This document shows positions 23,733-35,700 of a stretch of 49,323 nucleotides of DNA, in pieces. The stretch lies in NCBI GenBank assembly GCA_964434235.1, contig CAYSUN010000003.1:1-49323 (forward strand), in the 5' to 3' direction. Origin of the DNA: JABMRF01 sp964434235 (lineage in GTDB: Bacteria > Patescibacteriota > Patescibacteriia > UBA11705 > JABHMO01). The notes beneath the pieces are model-generated. The model saw only the letters and a list, made by a program, of their open reading frames with translations, was not told the origin of the DNA and ran no database searches. The position numbers and the translations under genes were made by a program. The number at the start of each line of letters is the position of its first letter. The first letter of the stretch is position 1.

Positions 23733-26700
23733 TTAATAAATGTATTGATCTTCTGGAATTTGTGTGGGTTCTGGCAAGGTCACAATATTAAGCATTACGT
23801 TTTCAAGCTGACTTTCCAATGTTGTTGGATTTCCTTGCAACCAAACGCCTTGATAGTTTAGATCAGCAATACAATCAGTTGGACACAAAGGCAAGCCAAA
23901 AACAGGTTCAGCTGAACAACGTTTACCATTCGCTACATTTAAACAACCCTCACCGTCTGTACATGCTTGGCAAATACCATTAACACAATCTCCAGCACAA
24001 TCAAAATCACTGCTACAAGAAAGACCTGCACAAAGCCCATGATATCTATGCCAAAATTGGTATTTTAAATCTGTTTCATCTAAATTTATACTTCTGATAT
24101 AGAATAAATGAAATGGTGTTCTATTAGTATTGATGAGTCCTATTGTGTTTGCTCGATTTTCAAACTCAGTATAATCGTCAGCATCAGTTAAAACAACATA
24201 AACATGGTGTGAGAAATTAACTGGTACAGAATTTTTCACCTCACCAAAATTATACAGATACCGACCATCATTATAAGTTTGCTCAACCCTTGATGCTATT
24301 TGAGCAGCACCATTATAATTATATGGCGAAGCACATTTATCATAAATACCTACCGCACATTTGTTCTGACAATTACCGGTGGTACATACCTTCTGACAAA
24401 AACCAGATGCACACTGTGAATTGTTTTCACAACTTACAGATGAACACCTACCAGGTTCGCCACAATTATAAGTTTGAGCACAAGTCGCCGGTGAATCTAT
24501 ACAATTTTCCCAATTTTCAGAACAACTTAACCACTGAACAAAATTCTCAGCATTTCCCGCTGGATAATATTCCTTTCTTAAATCTCCCGAACGTGAAGTC
24601 TCTAACATATAATAAGCATTTTCACCAAACACATCATCAATACCATTTATGTGAGTACCATCAGCCTTATCAATTCCATTAATCATTTTTTTAATAATAT
24701 CTTGATGAACCCTATCTGGATCATACGTTTGCATACTGCCACTAGTATCAGCAAAGAAAGTAAATAAAACTTTTTTATTTTCATAATCATCATAAGGACC
24801 CTTGCAATCTTGATCATTATTTACGCAAGTTTGCACACTTGGATCACAATAATCAATCAAATAATCGCCATCATTATCAATACCATCACTACACTGAGTT
24901 GGATAAGTTTCATTTCTATCAAAAGCTGAGTCACAGCTTGGGTCAGCAGGCAAAAACTGCACACTACTATTATAAGTATTGCAATAATTATTTGACGCAG
25001 TACAATCATCACAACCCGCAAAATCACACGTACCATCGCCATCATTGTCCCAACCATCATTACAAATATAATCAAAATCTTCTAAAGAATCTGTAATGGA
25101 ATCACACCCAGGGTCACCACCAATTTCAGAATAATCAGTAAAGCCATTGCCATCATTATCAATACCATCTGAACATTGACCAAGAAGATACTCTTCTGGA
25201 TTATCGGGTGGCAAAGCAGGAGAAATCCAATCATCAGAATCAAAACTTGGTGTGACTATAAACTTATAAGTATCATAAGCTGGTCCTGATATTTCAAGAG
25301 CAAACTTCAAATCAAAAGCTGAACTATTGCCAGTTGCAAAAGGGTCTGTTCTAAATGAATAAACATAATGGGCAAAAGGATCTTCGTCATAATAATTAAA
25401 GAACCTTTGCAATTCACTATTGTAACAAGTTAGTTTGTCATAACCGATTGGACAATTTGAACAAAATTCCCCCGGGATCACACATTGATAATCACTAGGA
25501 TTGCCACCAAACTCAACTGGGCACCTGTTTGGCTGTTCTCCTGGCTCAAGCTGCTCAGCTTCACACACTGCTCCAGTATTAATAACATTAGTTTTTACCC
25601 ACTTAAAGTGATTCAAAGGATCCACTGGCAATGATTGTTGCAAGGTGTTCCCAAATTCATTTTGCCAAGATGGCCAAGAACTGAAAGTTCTACCTCGAAC
25701 ATAAGTACCAGATGCTAATTGTGGAACTTGTCCATTGTGAGTTGATTTGTAAATATTTAAATATTGTCGCATCAAAACCATATCCATAATACGACGAGTA
25801 TCTCTAATAAGCTTAGATTTTTCTGGTTGCACACCTTGATTCGTTACCATGTTAGTATTGAACCAAAGAAGATTAACCATTTGAGCATAAATATTTTTCG
25901 TTGCTTCATTAGCATTCAAAGTGTAGCCAAGAACATAAATATTATTATAAATTCTATTTTCAGTTTGACCATTTGTTTCTGCTACATTACTGGAAGCCAC
26001 GTAAACAGTTGCACCGTCTTGAACACCATCATAACAAAATTTACCAAAGTCATCTTCCTGACAATCCAAAGCAATCTTGTTTGGATTAGGGGTTGGATTT
26101 GGAGCATACTTTTGATACCAAATTTCTGGCGGTAAATTTTCTGAATTTTCATAAATTCTCAAAGAAATTGCATCCGCTGCATAATCATTAGTTGGGTAAG
26201 GCAAACCAGTACTTGGATCAACTTTATCGTTTACTCTAATAAAGAAATATTGCTCAAATAATTCAGGCTCTTCCCACGGATCAGTATAACTTTTACATTT
26301 TGGATCACCAATCCAAGTATCTGCATTATAATCTTTTTCGCCATCACCATCATTATCAATTCCATCATTACATTGATTTTGGAAATCACCAGAAAGTTGA
26401 ACCCACGGTAATTGTGATTCCACAAAAAATCCTTGATCTTTGGCTAATTCAGTCAGATTCATGTGATAAAAATCTCCACTCAAACATTTTGAATTCATGT
26501 CATCCAAACTACAATGAGCAACTGAACGATTATTACCAGTTACGTCAAGAACATTGTCATCAAATGTCCATAATCCTTTTAGATTTGGCTCACTTGTCGG
26601 ATCAATAATTTTATTAAGATTTGGGGCAAGGTCATCAGTATCCCAAACGCTAAACTCATCAACAAAACCAGCCAATGAAACTGAAGCTGTTCCAGTTTTT

Positions 26701-29700
26701 CCTAGCCCTCCAATATACAAATCACTATAACCATAACCAGGTGACGGTGGTTCTGTCAGGTTTACTGGCCAATAATTTAAATCATCAATACCAAATTCGT
26801 CTGGTACAGTAGCCACTTCTTCTCCATTAACATAAAGATGAGAAGTGTTTACGCCATCAAAAGACAAAGCAATATGATTAAAGCCACCAGAAAGTAAACC
26901 AGCTCCAGCTTGCGTTGTTCTCACTATTTCTGCTCCATTTGTTTTTATTGAATAAACAATTGAACGCTTATCTGTACAACCAGTACAATTGTTTGTATTA
27001 GCAAAATTACCATAAGCATATTCACAACCATTATCACAATTTTCACCCCAATATCGAAAAGCTAATTGAACGTGATTATTGGTACTAGGATCTTGATCTA
27101 AATTCTTATAAAAAAGTCTAGAAAATTTACTATCAGCATATCCTTCATGATAAACCCAAGATTCAATCATCCAGTCGTTATTTGGACTTGACTCTGAACT
27201 CATAAAGCCAAGATTAGAATCTGAGACTTGAACATAATCTTGATTTCTATCAAAATAAATTCCGTAGCGTGGAGTTACTTCTTTGGTAATAAATTCACCT
27301 AGACCGATATCCACCTTTGGCAAATCATCAGCAAAACCAGGATTACCAAAATCTCGACAATAAAATAATCCTACATTGAAATTCTTTTCATATATATAAG
27401 TTGTTTGATATTCTCCAGTACTAATCAAATTAGTAAATTTACCCCAACGATTTTCACCATTGTTGTCAGGATCTGGCGCATAAGCTGATGGTTCCCAAAG
27501 ATTGTCACAAAGCAAAACTTGGTATTTAGCATTGCCAGTTGTTTTTTCACCAACTGAACTTAATTCTTGACCAAGAAAAGTACCCATTTCTTCGGCTATC
27601 TTATCAACAACAATTACAACATTAGCAGAAATATTAGCTGTACCATTTTTATTATTACTAACTACTTCAACAAATTCATAATCCATTGCTTCGTCTGGTA
27701 ATGGTTGCTGAGCATCTTGATAACAAACCCCAGCGCCATTAGCATAAATATAATCAGCACAACCGGCCATACCAAGGATTAAACTTTCATCACTAATTTT
27801 CCAATCGTACACCCATTCATAAACACCTGGTGATTCAACAATTGGCTGATTACCTTTTCGAGCAATTGCGTTGAAAACAGTTTGCGTATTCGGTTTTGTA
27901 ACAAAAGTTTGTCCAGGTGTTACGGCTACATTATCCACTCGACAAATTTCATTACCAGTAACAAACACACTTGAAATATCACCAAGATTTTCGCCACAAC
28001 TATTTTCAAGATCTTCAAACTTGATAAGATATTCTTTATTTGCCAACAAAGTTGCACTTGGCGTAATAGTTACAATAGAATCACCACTAATACTTTCAGA
28101 AATAGAATATTCTTGTTCAACTTCACAATAACCAGCCTCAGCAAGACCAACCTTAACAAACATATTTTTTACAAACATTTTGACTTTTTGATAAGTTTTA
28201 TTGAAAAAGCCACCTTCATAACTGATATCTGGACAAGATCCAGAAAAACCAAAATAAACCGAACCTTCAGGCAAAACTACTTGCTGATCAAAAGCTACTA
28301 AAACTTGAGAATTCAAACAAACATCTGTTTCATTATTATAAGGATGAGAGTGATTATTATCGATAGAAGCTGAAGATTCACAAATTTCTATTGTGTCTTC
28401 TTCTGAATTATCCCCACAACTAGAACACTGTGGATCAGCTGGATAATCAATTGCTCCGTCCCCATCATTGTCTTGACCATCTGAACATTGAGCAGGTGTT
28501 TGTGAATTATCAACATTTTCACCATCAGTTGGTGAAGTACAATCTGGATCACAAGTATTACAGAGTTGACCAGCCTCACAAAAATCAAACAAACCATCAC
28601 CATCATTATCACGGCCATCACTACAATTGCCTATTTCATCAAGTTCACTGGTATCGCCAGCTGCTTGACAACCAGGATCTCTAGGCAAGAAAGTTGTATT
28701 ACTGTTATGAGTACCGCAATAATCATTATCATAATTACACGTACAACCTTGAGCTCCATAATCACAAAATCCATCTCCATCATTATCTAAACCATCACTA
28801 CAAGCCACATTTTCACACGATCCACCCTCTGAATCATCTTCCGAACTTTCGCAACAAGTATCATCAAGATCAACCAAAGTATCAGAATCATCATCAAGTA
28901 AATTATTACACTGTTTTTTTGTTCCCGGTGTATCTGAATAATCCGAAACATTCGGTAAAATATCTTTATACTTATTAATTAAATAAGGATCATTTGTTCT
29001 ATATTTCAACTTACCAAAACCAGTTTTAGGACTAGCGTCCTCAATCATGTTCGCTGAAATATTCGTAACTGCCTGAATGTAATTAGTTACTACATTATAT
29101 TCAAAAATATAGGCATTCTCATTATTTCTAGTTAAAATAACTGATTCAACATTTCCACTTGGAATAACCGTGGCAACATCATAAGGAGCACCCTTAATCG
29201 CCCCAGCTGGGCAGGTATTGCCTTCACTTGGATCACACGATAAATCATATTCACACTCTGGGTCTTCACCTGGTTCGAATAAAGTATTTCCATCTTGACA
29301 ATAAGAACCATATTCAGTTTGTGAACCTTTATTTATACATGAAGTTGAACAATATTCTGGAAATGTACAAACACAATTGGCTGTACCAAAAATACAACTA
29401 GCCCCATCAGGCCCTAAATATTTACATTCAGCTTCACAATCTTCATCAGGATCAAGAGATGAACCTCCGCCACCTAAATAATTTTCTCTTACTCCATTTC
29501 CACAGCAATTATTACATGAACAAGCTGGATCTGAACTATTACAATTAACTGTTTTTAAATTTTCAATGCAAGTGTCAGCTTCTGTTAATTGACACGCCCA
29601 AGGATAAACATTATCTGCTGTACATTCACTGCAATTAATAACCTTTTTACCGTAAATAGTTTGATTACCAGCCAAAGGATCAGCCACACAACCTGCAGTC

Positions 29701-32700
29701 CCAATCAAACAAGACACCTTGAATGTATCAGCTGAACTTTGACACTGTTCACAATTTATATTTTTTATTCCGACATGATTAGCTGTATCACAAGTTTGAC
29801 CAGCATAACACTGAACTAAACGTGTACCAGGTGCATTACAACCCTCAGTTTGATCTATTTCACAAGTAATTGTTTTTTTGAAAACTCCTGCTCCAATATC
29901 AGAACAACCAACCGCACCTTCATTACAAGGAACTTGCATTGTGCTTAAACAACCAGCGCCCCCAGTACAAGCTTCTATTACTTGATTACAACTAGGATCA
30001 CCAGAATGGCAAGATTCACTTTTGGTGCAATTGTTATCACAACTTGGAAAACCTTTCCACACGCACTTATTTGTGCAAAGTGGATTATTTTCAATGGAAC
30101 AAACACAATCATCACCAGTGGTACATTCATGCCTTAAGTCATCAAGACAAACTGCTTCGCACTCTTCTCCAATATCAATCCTGCCGTCACCGCAAAGTGC
30201 CATATTTTGGATTTCACTACTTTTATATTTTGATCCAGTGTGTAAACATAATGAAGATAATCCTGATTTTGCATTATTAGAACCTTTATCATCATCTTCT
30301 CCCGGTTCAACAATTCCATTACCACATTCATAACCTTGAGTTGTACCTTTGTTTAAGCAGGTGCTAGTACAAGCTGGCGAACCACTAGTTCCATCGTCAC
30401 ACTCTTCCCCAGCATCAACAATGCCATTGCCACAATCAGTACTAATAATTGGTTCAGTTAAACAAATATCACTACAACCATCGCCAGGTACGTCATTTCC
30501 ACCATCACATTCTTCTCCCAAATCATAATCAATTTTATTATCACCACAAACAGCAGCGTAAGGCTCACCACCTGTTACTTGGCATTTATCATTACAATAA
30601 GGTTGAACATTAGCTCCAAGATTTAAATTTAAAACTGTAGCAATGACCGGATACTGACTTTCCCAAGTCCAGTCATAATCAAATGGAGTTAACAATTGTC
30701 CATTTGCGTCACATTGATTTGGCATTGAATATGGTTCTGTCCAATATTCAACTCTTTCTCCAACTTTTTCTGAAATATAATATTTTGGCACTAATTCTAC
30801 TCGATCAACTTGACATTTAGTATCATCATTTTTAGTTTTAAATATCCAACTAAAAGCGTCATACGCACCAGTTGCGCCAACCTCAAAGGTATCCGCACTA
30901 GTACATTGATTATCTGGTTTATAATAAGTTGAATTTTGTTTAATAGCAGAAAGCAAAGCTGAATCTGTAATAAAATCATCGTTACTTAAATTTTGACAAG
31001 TAATAGCTGAATTTTCTGGACAAACAAGTTGCGCAGTTAATTCTGCATAACCAACAAACTCACCTTCAGAATAACAACCACAAACATAATCAAGTTCAGT
31101 TCCTTCGCCTTCAATATAACCACCTGTAACATCAATTCCTCCATCTCCGTCATTATCCAAATTATCAGAGCAATCGCCATCCGGCGCCCCAGCAGTTGCA
31201 TAATTCAAATTACTTAAAACAACTTGGCTAGAACTTTTAATTCCGTTCGTTAAAACTACCCGGTAATATGTATTAGGACTTAAAACGCCATTATTTAAAC
31301 CGATAAGTGTTCGAAAAAATCTACCCTCAGTAAAATCTGTTCCAGAATTATACTGAATATTCAAATTTTCAACAGGACTAAGGGAAGTACAATCAGAAGA
31401 AAAACAAGAATAAATTTTTACTGTGCTTGAATTTAAAGTTGTATCATCCATCTCGATATTAAAGTTGGCTGTAATCGCTGTATTGATACAGGCTTCATCA
31501 CAATTAGGATAAGACCTGATAACTTTTGGTTTTTGAAATTTTACTTGTAAAAAGCCTTTTTTATAAAGTGAATCAAACAAAGCTGCTAAATCAGCATCTC
31601 CAGGCACAGCTGAAACTGAAATTTCATAAGGGTCCCATGGCAAACTTTCAAAAACAGTATTGGCAGGGTTTTCATCAACTTTTAATTTATAATAACCAAT
31701 ATATTTCTCACTATTAGTTGGATCAGTACAAATTAAATGATTGGTAGCAGAAACTGGTGAATAAGGATTAAACTCAGAACAAGCATAACCAGCAAATTGA
31801 ACCTTGGATTGATCAGCAGTTGCAACTTGCCAATCCCAATTTTCATCAACCAAAGCAATATCCTGACATTGGTATTGACCAGAAACAATATATTTAGCAT
31901 TACCATAAAGTTCATTAATTAAACCAACAAGCGGAGTTAAAAGTAAATTTTCTGGTATGCAAATTTCTTCTTTTGTTAAAAATGACCATTTATAATTACC
32001 AACCATGTACTTTGAAGTACTTGTAGCAGTCGTTCCTATCGGTGCCCGAACTCCAGAGTAACCACCACGTACTGTAATTTCATACCAAGTATTTGGAAAT
32101 AAATAATTATCAATATTATCTACCAGCCCAGGATTAATTCCACCGCTAACTGTGTTATTATTTGAATCTTTGAGTGAACTATATAAATTAATTCTTGATA
32201 AAGCTTGACCAGAACCAACACATATACAACCTTCACTATCTGGCTGGCAAACTGCTCCACTAGAATTTTGACAACTATAATTTAATGTTTCTGAAGCATA
32301 ATCAGTTGATTGATTGAAATACTGAATTATTCTAGAAATACAAACTCCTGGCACAACACTATTTTCAGTGCTTGAACAAGCGTTTAGATCACATTTTACA
32401 CCAGTTGAATTTAAACATCTTTTAACAACTATATTATTAGAAAGTGTTGTTGGTTCTACTGGTAAACTAAAAGTAAAACCAATCGTGCCATTAATACAAG
32501 CTGAGCTTGAATTACGATATGGTGAAGGCGATTGACTATAAGCGCCAGGTAAACAAGTTCGTTCTAAAACAGCTAAAATTTCTGGTAATGGCCCAGTACT
32601 CAAAACCCACATATACTCTGATGGTAAATATTCAAACTCTTCTTCACAAGACCCAGAAGTTTGACAAATACCAGTAGCACAACACTCTTCTCCATTGCTA

Positions 32701-35700
32701 CATGAGCCTGGCGTACAACTTCCAACATTAAATATATAAGTATTACTTCGATCACTGCCATCATCTTTTTCTAGAAAAACACCACCAGATTTGGCGCCGG
32801 CAGGTACAACTGCATTCAAAATTTGTTCAGCTGACCATTCATTAAAACTACTAACGGCTACGCCCGAATCAACCTCCCCTAATGTTCCTCCATTCGCAGA
32901 AAATTTTAGAATGTAACCCCCTTGATTACCAAAATATTCACCGAACACATTAACCCCAGTTCCAACTGGTCCATTATTTGGATCAATTGAACAAATACCA
33001 GGTGTTGGCTCGCCGTCTGAAATATTAATATCAAAAGGCGCACTTACTAAACCATCGGCTGTATATAAAATTAATGAATAATCAAGACTATATGGATCTG
33101 TTCCGCCAGGCAATTCATTAGCAATATTTTCTGGAATTTTTATTATAATCTGTTCATTGTTCCAATTTATTTTGTTACAACCAAAAACTGCTGGCCAATC
33201 ATAGGAATAACCATTGATTGTTGTATGAACTTCGACAAAACCAACCTTATCACCAAAATACAAACCATTAACATTAAACATTTGTCCAATGTGTAAAGTA
33301 TCTGGGTTAACACTTTCTATTACCGGGAAATTCGCACTTGGAATAACTTGAAAAAGCGCTGGATTACTAACAACACTTTTGCAAACACAACTTTCTGATC
33401 CTTCTGAACACAAAGATCCTTCACTATCTTTACATAATAAACCTTTATCTACGTAAACATTATATGATCCATCAGCAAGGCTAGGAACTTCAATTCCAGT
33501 AATTTGTGTATTAGTCCACTGCCCTTCTCCATAAAGTGCCCCAATCAAACCAAAAGTCACATTATCATCGTTTTCTTTTGTTGTTCCAAAATTTTCACCT
33601 GAAGCCTTTACTGTATTACTAATTGCACCTTGGTTACAAGTAACTAGAATATCTCCCTGCACGCCAGGAGTACAACCCTGCAATTGAATTGAACACAAAC
33701 CTGGATAATTTATCGTTGGATCAACTATAAAATCGCCTAAATATCCTTTTTCATCATCATCAGTTGTATCAACTTGCCCTAAATAATTTACAACCTTAAT
33801 TGGTCCGGTCACAGCACCAGTTGGAACCTTGGCGATTATTCTATTTGGACCCCAAGAAGAATTAGGGTCACAAGCAACACCTGCCTCCAAATAAGTTCCG
33901 TTTGGTCCACTAAAATAAATCCTACCTTGATTTTCATTACCAAACTTTTGTAAAAAACCAACACCAACAATTGTAACCAAATTACCTGGGCCAGCACTTA
34001 TTGGAGCAATATCCACAATTTCCGGAACTGTTACGCACATACCTTCACAAGCTACTCCTTCTTCACAGTCAGAATCATTTGCACAATCAATGTTATCTTC
34101 ATCAGCACAAGATAGTCTACAAATACCTGCGCATTGATCATCATTTGTACAACTAGTTCCATCACAAGCTCCACATTCTGGTTTTGATCCATCACTGTCA
34201 CAAATTAATTGACCATTACCATCAAAACAATATTCAGGCAAAACCTTAACTGAAATAGATTTGGTTCCTATTTGTCCAACAACATCCTCTGTTTCAGCTT
34301 TTAAAATATAACTTCTTAATTCATAATCATAAGTATCCCAATAAATACTTGTTTCAAACAGCCTAGGAGTAATATTACCTTGTGGCACGTTTACACCTAA
34401 AGCTGGAGATAACTCGTCTTCAAATAAACTAGTATAACTAATTCCACCATCATCAACAGATTTTAGTAAAACATTATATTCAAAATTTTCACTTACCTTT
34501 GAACCATTTATCAAATTCATGAAATTTACACTTGGAGCAGTAACATCACAAACTGCATTTGTAGTAAATTCTGTATTACAAAGACTTCCAACACTACAAA
34601 GCAAACTGTAACTTCCCGCTATAGCTTTGACACCACCCTCATTTAAACGAACACTAACCTTGGTATTAGCATCAAAACATTTTTGTCCACTGCAAACTTC
34701 ATCTTGACAATCCTTATCTGGAGTAAAAGTAACAGTTGCACCATCACCAGACAAAGCAAAAGAACCAGCAATTTCAGTTTCTTCACCAGCTACAAATTCT
34801 TCATTTTCAACTTCAACAAAAGCATAATCAAACTTAATACAATTTGAGCCAACCCTTTTTAGATAAACATATATATCATCGCTATTGTCATAACAAGCAC
34901 TAGGAATGTCCAATTTACTTTCGCCACTTTCAGTCTTATACTCATCTGCAATATAATACTGCTTACTCCTAGCAATAGCTTCCGTTGGACCACAACTAAT
35001 ATCAAAATAAGCCCTATCCCCAGCTGCGATCAGATCAAATGCCAGTTTTACAGAAAGAGCTTGCTCATGATTAACTTCAGCCACATTATAGTGTAAAACC
35101 ATTTTATCATCACCCAAATACAAAGGGTTACCATTTGCGATTGAACATACAACCCAACCAGAATTATAAACACTATCATCTGCAATAATTTCAGGTAAAA
35201 TTATATCTTCATTACCATTAGATTCTACAGCAGAATCTGGAACAATCTGAGTAGTCACTATTTCTTTTTCACCAATTTTAGTAATTTTAATATTTTCACT
35301 TGTAACAGTGGCTGGATTTAGGGATTTAGAAAAAGAAATATTAAGCTTAGAATTAATTGGCATGCCATTTCCTTGAGGAGAAACTCCAGTAACAATCAAC
35401 TGACTTTCACTACCAATAATTATCGGCAAAGTATCTCCACCAGTATTATCGTTTGCATTAAATCCAGTTGCATCAGACAAACGGCTCAAAACAAAAGTAG
35501 TAATTGCATAAGCAGAAAATATTATAACTAAACCGATCACACCATTAATCATCCATTTCTTGGCTTTACCAACCTTATCATCACTACCACCTGAAGTCAT
35601 ATACAAAAATCCACCATAAAGAAATATAACCAAAGCGACCGTACCAACTAAGCCAAGAAAAACTTTTATAATACTACCTATTATTGTTCGGATATCCCCA

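Noticed and set aside
24290..31915. Frames of 60-130 codons on both strands inside the 4039-residue gene
   Set aside because: They are shadows of the repetitive calcium-loop and Cys-rich coding sequence (His/Asn or Ile/Met-rich translations), without start signals.
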